Shown piece after piece: positions 19,408 to 28,795 of a stretch of DNA of 39,633 nt (position 1 is its first letter; each line of letters opens with the position of its first letter). The DNA comes from Bacteroidota bacterium (GTDB taxonomy: Bacteria; Bacteroidota; Bacteroidia; Chitinophagales; JACZTA01). Both the position numbers and the translations under genes were made by a program. The stretch is taken from contig JACZTA010000003.1 of NCBI GenBank assembly GCA_022573915.1, positions 1 to 39,633 on the forward strand, in the 5' to 3' direction. The notes under the pieces are model-generated. The model was not told the origin of the DNA, ran no database searches, and saw nothing but the letters and a program-made list of their open reading frames with translations.

Positions 19408-21417
19408 ATGAAAAAGTTATCATTGACCCTATTGGTGATATTGTTTGCTGTCGGCGGATATGCCCAGGTAACCGTTTATAGCTCTTCAACCGGTACAGAT
19501 TGGCCTTATAATTTGGCGGAAGGAACAACAACATCAGTCATGGCTAATCCAGCCAATGACGTGCTTTCAAGTTGGCAAACATTGCCATTCACATGGACAT
19601 TTTACGGTAATCAGGTAACCGGTTATTTTGTAAGTGATAATGGTTATATCACTTTTGATAGCACAGCAACAACAAGTCTGAGTGTAAATGATACACTACC
19701 ATCAGTGAATGCTCCGGACAATGCGATTCTTGCGTTTTGGGATGACATGGAACTAATTGATACGACCGCAGGGACATCGGATGTAATTAAGTCCTGGACT
19801 TACGGCGATAACGGTAACCGGGTACACGTGATCCAATGGCATTCAATAACCAAGCTAGGTGGTACAAATTCTGACTGGATATATATTGCTATTCTGCTTT
19901 ATGAGTGCGGTGGTTTTGATATCGTTCATGCCTGGACAGAAGCTTCAGGATTAACAGCAACTGTCGGGACACAATTAGACTCAACTACGGGAACATTTCT
20001 TCCTGGTTCACCCACATTGGATTTCCCTTCTACAACTCAGTTTAATACAGATGATGTAGTATATCATTTCTATGATAATACTTTCCCAACTTATGATGCT
20101 TCTTTGCTATTTCTTGATATATGGGATTATACTGATGTATCAACCGCTGCTGATGTAAGCGGAATTATTATGAACAGAGGCTCTGCTACCATCACATCGT
20201 TCAAATTGTGGTATCAGGTGGATACAAATACTGCTGTTTCAGCTACTGTGAGCGCGAATGTAAGTTCAGGTGCCATTTATAGTTTCAATAAAACCAATCT
20301 GATTGCAATCGCGACTCCGGGTACTTATAATGTAAAAGTTTGGGTATCGGACATAAATGGCCAAACAGATGAAGTTTCTTGTAATGATGATAAAACAGAA
20401 TCGCTATTGGTGTATGGAGATCTTTCTCATGACCGTATGATTTTGATTGAAGAGGCTACTCAGTGGAATTGCAATCCATGTGCGTCTCAAAACCCTGCTT
20501 TTAATGCACTTCTAAGTGCAAATCCTGCAAACACTGCCAGTATTAAATATCATGGTTGGTGGCCTGGGGCTGATGATGACGCAATGCATTTGTTTAATAC
20601 AACTGATAACGATGCCAGGATCAATTATTACAGCATCAATGGCGTTCCAACTGCGGTCATGGATGGCAAGTACATATTAGGTGCAAGTTATGATGGTGCT
20701 CCTGCAAATCTGACTCAGCAAATGCTCGACGATCAAAATAGATTTCCTTCATTATTTGACATTACGATCAATGAAACTACTCAGGGTACAAACAGTGTTA
20801 CGATTGAAGCTACTATAACGCCAAAGGCGGATTTGGCTTCAGGTAATTTAGTAGCTCATATTGTTATTATTGAAGAGCTCATTTCTTATTCAACGGCACC
20901 GGGTACGAACTTTGAAACTGATTTTCCTCATCCAATGAGATATATGTTACCGGACAATGCAGGAACACCGTTAACAAGTATTGTTAATGGTGTTGATATC
21001 GTGATCTCAGAAACTTATACCGTTGATCCTGCATTTGATGTTTCAGAATTGAGGGCTGTTGTTTTTATTCAGGATAATTCAACCCTTGATGTGCTGCAAG
21101 CTGCTAAAACAACTTCTGCACCTTATTTTTCAGGTATTGAAGATCTTGCCAATGCTAACTCTGATCAAATTATTATCTATCCAACAAACGTTAGAAATAA
21201 CCTCAAGGTCGACATGGTGTTGACTGCTAATGCCGCTGTTTCTGTTGGTATTTATAATGTTATTGGAGAACAAGTTGATCTGATTGCATCTGGTGATATG
21301 AAGAAAGGACTTTATTCATATAATGTTGATGTTTCTAACCTGACTAACGGAATTTATTTTGTCAGGTTCGAAAATGGTCAATCTAATGTGGTTAAGAAAT
21401 TCGTGAAAGCGAATTAA
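19408..21417 (+). CDS. Omp28-related outer-membrane/secreted protein with thioredoxin-like CxxC and T9SS-like C-terminal tail
   Basis: Signal MKKLSLTLLVILFAVGGYAQ; RMILIEEATQWNCNPCASQNPAFNALL...YSINGVPTAVMDGKY (Omp28-like); C-terminal NGIYFVRFENGQSNVVKKFVKAN. Confidence 0.85.
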   Translation: MKKLSLTLLVILFAVGGYAQVTVYSSSTGTDWPYNLAEGTTTSVMANPANDVLSSWQTLPFTWTFYGNQVTGYFVSDNGYITFDSTATTSLSVNDTLPSVNAPDNAILAFWDDMELIDTTAGTSDVIKSWTYGDNGNRVHVIQWHSITKLGGTNSDWIYIAILLYECGGFDIVHAWTEASGLTATVGTQLDSTTGTFLPGSPTLDFPSTTQFNTDDVVYHFYDNTFPTYDASLLFLDIWDYTDVSTAADVSGIIMNRGSATITSFKLWYQVDTNTAVSATVSANVSSGAIYSFNKTNLIAIATPGTYNVKVWVSDINGQTDEVSCNDDKTESLLVYGDLSHDRMILIEEATQWNCNPCASQNPAFNALLSANPANTASIKYHGWWPGADDDAMHLFNTTDNDARINYYSINGVPTAVMDGKYILGASYDGAPANLTQQMLDDQNRFPSLFDITINETTQGTNSVTIEATITPKADLASGNLVAHIVIIEELISYSTAPGTNFETDFPHPMRYMLPDNAGTPLTSIVNGVDIVISETYTVDPAFDVSELRAVVFIQDNSTLDVLQAAKTTSAPYFSGIEDLANANSDQIIIYPTNVRNNLKVDMVLTANAAVSVGIYNVIGEQVDLIASGDMKKGLYSYNVDVSNLTNGIYFVRFENGQSNVVKKFVKAN

Positions 21418-21429
21418 TTCTTGATATAG

Positions 21430-21472
21430 AAATAAAACCCCCTGGAGAGATTCTTCAGGGGGTTTTTTATTT
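21430..21472. terminator. Strong bidirectional Rho-independent terminator
   Basis: AAATAAAACCCCCTG-GAGAGATTCTT-CAGGGGGTTTTTTATTT between convergent genes ending at 21417 (+) and 21487 (-). Confidence 0.93.
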
Positions 21473-21486
21473 CCGGTTTCTTTCGG

Positions 21487-22407
21487 TTAGTATAACATCA
21501 TTTTCATGCAGAAAACACTCCCTCCTGATTTCATAAATTCGGAGGTATCAGTTTCGAATATCTCATAGTCCAGGTCGTTAAGATACCCAATGGTGTTTGT
21601 TGCACCCTCCTGAATGATCGCGACTTTCTCACCTTTCATGCCTGTGAAGCAATGAGCATTTATGGAAAACAAATTCTTTGCTTCAGATTTGGGAATTGTA
21701 ATGACACACTCAAAATGTTGTTCAAGAAAGCGATAACTCTCTTCAGAGAAAGCCTGAGGATACAATATTACATTCCTACTGTCCAGTGGTAAGAAACAAG
21801 TATCCAGATGATAGAAACTTTCATCAACGAGCTCCAGGCTTATGATGGGTGCCTGAATTTGATCTGCTAGTCTTTCATATACTTCAAAGTCTGTTCTAAA
21901 GCCATAACCACCAAAAATCAGATTCTTTCCTGGTAAAGGGATCGCATCACCCATACCCTCAAAATGACTCGGAGAATTTAAGGTGATGGTATCGTATTGA
22001 ATACTTTTAAAAAAACTATCAAAGTACTGGATCTCCTGTTTGCGTGAATCGTGACGCATATTACTTAATACGATCATCTTCGTTCCATCCTCGCTGATCC
22101 ATGGGAACGTTTGGTTAGCGCAAAAAACCATATCCTCACATCCTTCCTCGCCATTAATTATTAGTAATTCTTCTATAATATTCCTCTTCTCCAGATCGGA
22201 ATAAATTGCTCTTAAATTATTCCATTGCGCTATTGCTAATTGTTGTTGTGTACTTCCAACATTCGTGCTCATGTATGAATTTTTTACATCCAGGATTTCA
22301 AAATAGTCAGGTGAGCACAAAAGTACTTTGTAAGGAGACTGTTTCGAAACAATATCTCCGAGTTGAAAATCCACATCCTGCGGTTTGTATGCTTTATTCC
22401 GGATCAT
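21487..22407 (-). CDS. Amidinotransferase / dimethylarginine dimethylaminohydrolase-like hydrolase (guanidino-group-modifying superfamily)
   Basis: N-terminal YKVLLCSPDYFEILDVKN; FEGMGDAIPLPGKNLIFGGYGFRTD; SFYHLDTCFLPL; C-terminal SGGSVFCMKMMLY with candidate nucleophile Cys. Confidence 0.8.
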   Translation of the reverse strand: MIRNKAYKPQDVDFQLGDIVSKQSPYKVLLCSPDYFEILDVKNSYMSTNVGSTQQQLAIAQWNNLRAIYSDLEKRNIIEELLIINGEEGCEDMVFCANQTFPWISEDGTKMIVLSNMRHDSRKQEIQYFDSFFKSIQYDTITLNSPSHFEGMGDAIPLPGKNLIFGGYGFRTDFEVYERLADQIQAPIISLELVDESFYHLDTCFLPLDSRNVILYPQAFSEESYRFLEQHFECVITIPKSEAKNLFSINAHCFTGMKGEKVAIIQEGATNTIGYLNDLDYEIFETDTSEFMKSGGSVFCMKMMLY

Positions 22408-22507
22408 TTGAAATACGAATTATGTAATTAGAGCTTGACTATCTTATCAAATATAGGCTAACAAAACAAAGGATTAAAAATTAATTACTTTCGCAGTTCT
22501 TATAAAA

Positions 22508-23176
22508 ATGTCTATGGAGAAAAGGACTGCATTGATAATCGGCGCGAGCGGTTTGGTTGGAGGTCATTGTCTTGGTCTCTTGCTTGATAACAGTCATTAT
22601 ACGGCGGTCACGATCTTAGTGCGAAGGGAGTTGGAAATGAAAAATGAAAAGCTAAAGCAAGTGATAATCGATTTTGATCGTATCGATGATTATGCCGATA
22701 AAATATCTGCAGATGATATCTATTGCTGTTTGGGTACTACTTCTTCGAAAGCTGCGAACAGAGATGCCTATCATAAGGTCGATGTTATTTATCCAACAGA
22801 GATAGGAAGGATAGGAAAACAAAATGGAGTAAAACAATATCTGATAGTATCCGCAGTGGGTGCCAATGCAAAGTCATGGAATTACTACCTTCGATTTAAA
22901 GGCGAGGTTGAATCTGAATTGGCTAAATTAAATTTTGACGCATTACATCTGTTCAGGCCTTCCATTATTACCGGCGTACGGGGGGAACAGAGAATTGGTG
23001 AGAGAATAGGGCGCGCAATCTTTGATTTTTTTTCAGCATTAATGGTTGGGAGATTGAGAAAATATAGGAATATTCAAGGTTATGCTATTGCAAGATCGAT
23101 GATCTATGCTGCACTGAACGGAAAGAAAGGTAAATATATATACCATCACCGGGATATGATGAGCATGAATAAATAA
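22508..23176 (+). CDS. NAD(P)-binding Rossmann-fold oxidoreductase (HTATIP2/NmrA-like)
   Basis: RTALIIGASGLVGGHCLGLLL dinucleotide-binding motif; YLIVSAVGANAKSWNYYLRFKGEVE. Confidence 0.87.
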   Translation: MSMEKRTALIIGASGLVGGHCLGLLLDNSHYTAVTILVRRELEMKNEKLKQVIIDFDRIDDYADKISADDIYCCLGTTSSKAANRDAYHKVDVIYPTEIGRIGKQNGVKQYLIVSAVGANAKSWNYYLRFKGEVESELAKLNFDALHLFRPSIITGVRGEQRIGERIGRAIFDFFSALMVGRLRKYRNIQGYAIARSMIYAALNGKKGKYIYHHRDMMSMNK

Positions 23177-23194
23177 CATTTTAAAATTATAATA

Positions 23195-23548
23195 ATGGCA
23201 AAGAAGACCACACATACCACCTCAGAAATAAACTTCAAAGTTACGCTTGACGAAGAAAATATACCGGAAGAGATCATATGGAACGCAACTGATTCTGAGT
23301 TTAATGAGTTTAAAAAATGCGATTCCATGAACATCTCGATATGGGATACAAATGAACATAATACCCTGAGCATAGCGCTCTGGACTAAGAAGATGGTCGT
23401 AGAAGATATGCAGCTTCATTTTTTTCAGACCCTGATGACACTGGCAGAAAATTTTCAAAAATCCACCGGTAACAAGAAAATTTTGGAAGAAATGCAGAAG
23501 TTTTGTGATAAAATAGCAGACAATCTTGATCCACCGCCTGGGAAATAA
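23195..23548 (+). CDS. gldC: Gliding motility protein GldC
   Basis: TSEINFKVTLDEENIPEEIIWNATDS...LSIALWTKKMVVEDMQLHFFQTLMTLAENFQKSTG matches the GldC pattern in sequence and size. Confidence 0.88.
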   Translation: MAKKTTHTTSEINFKVTLDEENIPEEIIWNATDSEFNEFKKCDSMNISIWDTNEHNTLSIALWTKKMVVEDMQLHFFQTLMTLAENFQKSTGNKKILEEMQKFCDKIADNLDPPPGK

Positions 23549-23769
23549 TTCTTAACTGATCAACATTATTTTACTTATGTAACCGACCACGGTTTTCTAC
23601 CGTAAGCCTTATCACGTAAGGATTTACAAATATATTAATTTGGAGATATACATTAATTAATATATTTTTACATATAGCTATTATTAATTAAAATGACACC
23701 GATATGATTAAAATTGAACGGATATTTATTTAATTGCGTTAAACATGCATATAGTAAATAATTTAATGT

Positions 23770-23790
23770 GTTTAAATATTTGATTTAAAC
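23770..23790. promoter_or_regulatory. Candidate operator: perfect inverted repeat GTTTAAAT-ATTTG-ATTTAAAC
   Basis: 8-bp perfect arms with 5-nt spacer ending 9 nt before the ATG of the ArsR-like gene. Confidence 0.55.
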
Positions 23791-23799
23791 AGGAATGGA

Positions 23800-24096
23800 A
23801 TGAAGAACCTAGACAAAAAAGAACTTAAACAAGCAGCTGGCGTTTTAAGAGCGATAACGCACCCTTTAAGAATGACGATAATGAAGTTCATAGCTGATAA
23901 CCAACCGGTTAATGTTACCAAAATTTACAAGCAATTGAAGCTCGAGCAGTCTGTTACTTCCAGTCATTTGAGTATTTTAAGAGATGCCGGATTCCTAATC
24001 TCGAAACGAGATGGAAAGAAGATATTCTACTCCATTGACAGCAAAAAAATTGACTCCGTACTTAAATCCATAGGTAAAAACCTCGGGCTGAAGTAA
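23800..24096 (+). CDS. ArsR family winged-helix transcriptional regulator
   Basis: 98 aa; LRAITHPLRMTIMKFIADNQPVNVTKIYKQLKLEQSVTSSHLSILRDAGFLISKRDGKKIFYSI. Confidence 0.92.
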   Translation: MKNLDKKELKQAAGVLRAITHPLRMTIMKFIADNQPVNVTKIYKQLKLEQSVTSSHLSILRDAGFLISKRDGKKIFYSIDSKKIDSVLKSIGKNLGLK

Positions 24097-24133
24097 ATTT
24101 CTTAATTTTACATTCACAATTGAGCATGATATC

Positions 24134-25546
24134 ATGTACGTTGAACAGATATATACTGGCTGTTTGTCAGAAGCAGCCTATTATGTGGAGTCGGATGGAG
24201 AGGTTGCAATAATTGATCCTCTGAGGGATACAGACCAGTACATTGAACTGGCAAAGACGAGGAAGGCCAAGATTAAATATGTATTTGAAACACATTTTCA
24301 CGCAGATTTCGTCTCCGGTCATATTGATCTTGCGGCCAAAACTAATTCTACTATAATTTACGGTCCAAAGGCCGACCCTGAATATGATGTTCATATTGCA
24401 AAGGATGGAGAGCGTTTCAAATTGGGAAAGGTGGAATTCGAAGTGCTGCATACTCCCGGACATACACCTGAATCCTCTTGCTATTTGTTAAGGGATCAGG
24501 AAGGAAAAGAATATGCACTTTTTTCAGGTGATACGCTCTTCGTAGGTGATGTGGGAAGACCTGATCTGATCGATGAGAAAATAAGTAAAGAAGACATGGC
24601 GGGCATGTTGTATGATTCCCTGAACGACAGGATAAAACCTCTTCCCGTTGATGTTATCCTCTATCCTGCGCACGGCCCGGGTTCTGCTTGCGGTAAAAAT
24701 ATAAGCAGCGAAACATATAGCACAATAGGTGAACAATTGAAAACGAACTACGCGCTCCAGGATATGAAGAGAGAAAAGTTTATAAAAATCATAACAGATG
24801 AGCAAACCACTCCTCCACAATATTTTAGTTATGATATCGAGATCAACCGCAAAGGTTATAAGAGCTTGGATAGTATCATTAAAAAAAACTTCAAACCACT
24901 CACCGTGGAAGAATTTGAAGCTGAAATGGAGAATTCTTATATAATCGATACCAGAGAACATGATGTCTTTGAGCAGGCGTTTATCAAAGGATCTATTAAT
25001 ATAGGCTTGGATGGTAGATTTGCAGAATGGATGGGTACATTGTTCAAGCCTGAACAACTGGTAATTCTGGTCACAGAAGTAGGTAAGGAGAAAGAAACAA
25101 TTGTGAGGATGGCTCGTGTGGGCTATGAGAATGTGAATGGATTTCTTGATGGAGGATTTGCGAGCTGGATCAAAGCGGATAAAGGGATAGACGTGGTGAT
25201 AACTATAGAAGCTCAGGAACTGGATCTTGATTTAAAGCTCGATAAGGAGATCGCAGTTTTGGATGTGAGAAAAGAAGTTGAGTTTGAGGAAGGCCATATA
25301 TTGGGCGCCTTAAACGTTCCTCTTCAAAATCTTGCCGAGACTATCGAAGAGGCAACTGATCAACCATTGCACAAGGAAGATAAGATTTATGTACACTGTC
25401 AGGGAGGTTATCGTTCTATGGTAGCAGCTTCGATTCTAAAGAAAAATGGTTTTATAAATGTTAAGAATATTAAGAATGGATACGACAGCATCAAAAAATC
25501 TAACCTGCCTATTTACTCGTCGACCCCGGTTGGTTCCTCCAATTGA
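24134..25546 (+). CDS. MBL-fold persulfide dioxygenase-like protein fused to two rhodanese domains
   Basis: FETHFHADFVSGHIDLA and HTPGHTPESSCYLL MBL motifs; C-terminal rhodanese with VHCQGGYRSMVAASIL; preceding rhodanese-like repeat without catalytic Cys (LVILVTEVGKEKE). Confidence 0.9.
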   Translation: MYVEQIYTGCLSEAAYYVESDGEVAIIDPLRDTDQYIELAKTRKAKIKYVFETHFHADFVSGHIDLAAKTNSTIIYGPKADPEYDVHIAKDGERFKLGKVEFEVLHTPGHTPESSCYLLRDQEGKEYALFSGDTLFVGDVGRPDLIDEKISKEDMAGMLYDSLNDRIKPLPVDVILYPAHGPGSACGKNISSETYSTIGEQLKTNYALQDMKREKFIKIITDEQTTPPQYFSYDIEINRKGYKSLDSIIKKNFKPLTVEEFEAEMENSYIIDTREHDVFEQAFIKGSINIGLDGRFAEWMGTLFKPEQLVILVTEVGKEKETIVRMARVGYENVNGFLDGGFASWIKADKGIDVVITIEAQELDLDLKLDKEIAVLDVRKEVEFEEGHILGALNVPLQNLAETIEEATDQPLHKEDKIYVHCQGGYRSMVAASILKKNGFINVKNIKNGYDSIKKSNLPIYSSTPVGSSN

Positions 25547-25622
25547 ACTCCAACTATCACCTTAAACAATTTTTGAATAACGCTTTTTTGTAACTTCACT
25601 TAATGGCTAAGAGTGTATCTGA

Positions 25623-27062
25623 ATGATTGATAAGATCAAAAAATTTGAAGAGATTGCAAGGGAACTGGATGTCCCTTCTGAAAAAAGAACTGTCTACCGG
25701 GATCAAATGGTGGCCTTAACCGAATCCTTTCTTGATGAACTACCGAATATGAAAGCATTCGTTCCGGATTTAAAGAGTAGCAAACTGGTGGATTCACCCA
25801 TTTCTGATGATTCGATGCCAATGGAAGATGTGCTGGCGTTATTGAAGGAAACGGTTATTGAACCCGGCCTCAACCCTGCCTCAGGTGGACACTTAGGGTA
25901 TATACCGGGAGGGGGGATCTTCTCTGCCGCACTTGGTGACTACGCTGCGGCCATTACCAACCGCTATGCAGGTGTTTTCTTTACAGGGCCGGGTGCGGTG
26001 CGCATGGAAAACATGCTCTTGAATTGGATGGCGGAGATTATTGGTTATCCAAAGAATTCCGCCGGGAACTTAACATCAGGCGGATCTATAGCGAATTTGA
26101 TCGGTATCGTGACAGCGAGGGATGCTCATGGATTGAAAGCGAGAGATTTTGAACGTTCGGTAATTTATATGACGAACCAGGTTCATCACAGCATTGAGAA
26201 ATCTATCAGCATAGCCGGGTTAAAGGAGGCTGAAAACCGGTTCATCAATGTGGACAGTAAATTCAGGATGGATGTTGATCATCTTGAACGATCGATTGAA
26301 GAAGATAAGGCAAACGGTCTTAATCCCTTTGCCATCATTGCTTCTGCAGGAACTACGGATGTGGGTGCGGTGGATCCGTTGGAAGGAATTGGTGATCTGG
26401 CAAAACATTACGGAATTTGGTATCACGTGGATGCTGCCTATGGTGGTTTCTTCTGCATGGTGGATGAGGTAAAAGGTTTGCTCAAAGGTCAGAAGAAATC
26501 AGATTCAATTGTGATGGATCCACATAAAGGACTGTTTCTGCCTTATGGTTCAGGAGCCGTGCTTGTAAAGGATAGTCAAAAGTTATATAATTCGCATAAT
26601 TATTTTGCCAATTATATGCAGGATACTCAGAAATCTACTGAGGAATACTCACCTGCTGATCTCTCACCCGAACTGACGAAGCATTTCAGGGGCTTGCGGC
26701 AGTGGCTGCCATTGAAATTACATGGGTTAACTCCTTTCAAGGCTGCATTATCTGAAAAAATATTATTGGCCAGGTATTTTTATGAAAAAATACAGACCTT
26801 GGATGGATTTGAAGTGGGTCACGAACCGGATCTTTCTGTGGTCTTATTCAGATATATTCCTAAACACGGAGATGCAAACGAATTTAATGAGAAACTGGTT
26901 GATGAAGTACAAAAGGACGGAACAGTTTTTCTGTCCTCAACTACACTCAATGGTATATTCTATATACGCGTTGCAGTGCTTTGCTTCAGAAGTCATCTGG
27001 ATATAATAGATCTGGCTATTGAGAAATTACTTGAAAAAGTTAAAATCATAAGCAAAAATTAA
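25623..27062 (+). CDS. Pyridoxal-dependent group II decarboxylase (aromatic-L-amino-acid decarboxylase-like)
   Basis: HLGYIPGGGIFSAALGDYAAAITNRYAG; VDAAYGGFF; PLP lysine in SIVMDPHKGLFLPYGSGAVLVKD. Confidence 0.92.
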   Translation: MIDKIKKFEEIARELDVPSEKRTVYRDQMVALTESFLDELPNMKAFVPDLKSSKLVDSPISDDSMPMEDVLALLKETVIEPGLNPASGGHLGYIPGGGIFSAALGDYAAAITNRYAGVFFTGPGAVRMENMLLNWMAEIIGYPKNSAGNLTSGGSIANLIGIVTARDAHGLKARDFERSVIYMTNQVHHSIEKSISIAGLKEAENRFINVDSKFRMDVDHLERSIEEDKANGLNPFAIIASAGTTDVGAVDPLEGIGDLAKHYGIWYHVDAAYGGFFCMVDEVKGLLKGQKKSDSIVMDPHKGLFLPYGSGAVLVKDSQKLYNSHNYFANYMQDTQKSTEEYSPADLSPELTKHFRGLRQWLPLKLHGLTPFKAALSEKILLARYFYEKIQTLDGFEVGHEPDLSVVLFRYIPKHGDANEFNEKLVDEVQKDGTVFLSSTTLNGIFYIRVAVLCFRSHLDIIDLAIEKLLEKVKIISKN

Positions 27063-27087
27063 TAAGTCATATACTAAAACAATTACT

Positions 27088-27645
27088 ATGAGTTATTTAA
27101 AATTACCCGGACCGGAGGACCTTTCCGGCAAAACAAAAGAATTGATAGAAGATTGTATAAACCGGTGGGGATATGCACCTAATATCGTACGAGCCTATTC
27201 ACTTGCACCTGAAGTTATGGAGGCAGAGGATGTCTGGTCGAAAGGTGTGATGCATACCGGATTTTTGCCCAGAAAATTGAAAGAAGGTATCGCTACTGTA
27301 GTCAGCGCAGCAAACACTTGTAACTATTGTGCAAGTAGCCATGCGCACGCCTATACTTTGGCCGGCGGTGATGAGCAAGAAGGCCAGGCCTGCAGACTTT
27401 TGGATTTCAGCGAATTCGATGAAAAGGATAGTGCGGCATTCGAATTTGCCAGGAAAGCAACCCCGGATGCGAACGCGATCACCAAAGCAGATATTGAAAA
27501 ACTGCAGGAACATTATACTGATGGTGAAATAGTAGAGATCGCTACGGTCATCCAACAATTCATGGGCTACAACTGGTTCGTAACGATGCTAGGACTGGAA
27601 CTCGAAGAAGACAATCCAATTAAAAATTTAGAGTCAATCGGTTAG
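27088..27645 (+). CDS. AhpD/carboxymuconolactone-decarboxylase-like peroxidase-related protein
   Basis: AANTCNYCASSHAHAYTLAGGD: CxxCxxxH AhpD-like motif; size 185 aa. Confidence 0.85.
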   Translation: MSYLKLPGPEDLSGKTKELIEDCINRWGYAPNIVRAYSLAPEVMEAEDVWSKGVMHTGFLPRKLKEGIATVVSAANTCNYCASSHAHAYTLAGGDEQEGQACRLLDFSEFDEKDSAAFEFARKATPDANAITKADIEKLQEHYTDGEIVEIATVIQQFMGYNWFVTMLGLELEEDNPIKNLESIG

Positions 27646-27652
27646 ATTTAAT

Positions 27653-28696
27653 ATGACCGACAATACTTCCACCTTTGACCCGAATGCTGTTTCCAGTATA
27701 AACAGCAATCTCTTCGGTTTACCGTTTACACCTGAGGATGCACGATTAATAATTATACCGGTACCATGGGAGGTAACAGTTAGCTATAATGATGGCACAG
27801 CAAGAGGTCCTGAGGAGGTATTTAAGGCATCGCGGCAGGTAGACCTCTACGATGCCCTGTTCACCGATATGTGGAAGGAGGGAATTGCCATGACGAAGAT
27901 ATCTCACGAATGGCAACTGCAAAATGAGGCACTAAGAACTAAAGCTCAACAATACCTGGAACAATTGGATAAGGATGTCGAATTTGAGAATAAACTTAAC
28001 CCGGATGAAATCAATAAAGCCTGTTTCGAATTGAATGAATGGGTTAAGAATGAAGCATTGAATTTTCTCGAACGAGGCAAAATGGTTGGCGTGTTAGGTG
28101 GCGACCACAGTGTCTCGCTTGGATTAATCCAGGCATTAGCCGCGAGGGGAGAAGAATTTGGGATCTTACAAATAGATGCTCATAAGGACCTGAGAAAAGC
28201 ATTTGAGAACTTTGATTATTCACACGCCTCCATTATGTATAATGCCTTGAAGGAAACGGAGGTCGTAAAATTGGTTCAAGTGGGGGTGCGCGACTATTGC
28301 GACGAAGAGGTTGAATATGTGAAGGATTCCGCGGGCAGGGTAACCGTTTATACCGACCAAGCAGTTAAAGATGAGATTTATGCAGGCGGCCATTGGAATA
28401 CTATCACTGAGAAAATAATTCAAGAACTGCCTCAGAATATCTACATCAGCTTTGATATTGATGGGCTGGATCCTTCATTATGCCCAAACACCGGAACGCC
28501 CGTTCCCGGAGGACTGAACTTTAATGAAGCAGCTTACCTTCTGCATTCAATTGTTCAATCAGGTAAAAAGATCATCGGGTTCGACCTTTGCGAAGTGGCT
28601 CCATCCAAGGATTCCGGCAATAACTGGGATGCGAATGTAGGAGCAAGGATTTTGTATAAGCTTTGTTGTGCCACGCTGGTTTCTCAGCTTGATTAG
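27653..28696 (+). CDS. Agmatinase/arginase/formiminoglutamase (ureohydrolase) family protein
   Basis: GGDHSVSLG, QIDAHKDLR, DYSHASIMY and YISFDIDGLDPSLCPNTGTPVPGGL: metal-ligand motifs intact. Confidence 0.93.
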   Translation: MTDNTSTFDPNAVSSINSNLFGLPFTPEDARLIIIPVPWEVTVSYNDGTARGPEEVFKASRQVDLYDALFTDMWKEGIAMTKISHEWQLQNEALRTKAQQYLEQLDKDVEFENKLNPDEINKACFELNEWVKNEALNFLERGKMVGVLGGDHSVSLGLIQALAARGEEFGILQIDAHKDLRKAFENFDYSHASIMYNALKETEVVKLVQVGVRDYCDEEVEYVKDSAGRVTVYTDQAVKDEIYAGGHWNTITEKIIQELPQNIYISFDIDGLDPSLCPNTGTPVPGGLNFNEAAYLLHSIVQSGKKIIGFDLCEVAPSKDSGNNWDANVGARILYKLCCATLVSQLD

Positions 28697-28795
28697 AGAG
28701 AAAGCATGGAAAAGCATGTAGCCCACCTTCACCAAGTTTCGGTGGACAAGCATGAAAATACATGGCGCGTAGTGTGAGTCTTTGCGGTTAAAATT

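Noticed and set aside
24524-25057. 177-aa antisense ORF inside the MBL-rhodanese gene
   Set aside because: Shadow ORF of a well-supported gene on the other strand.
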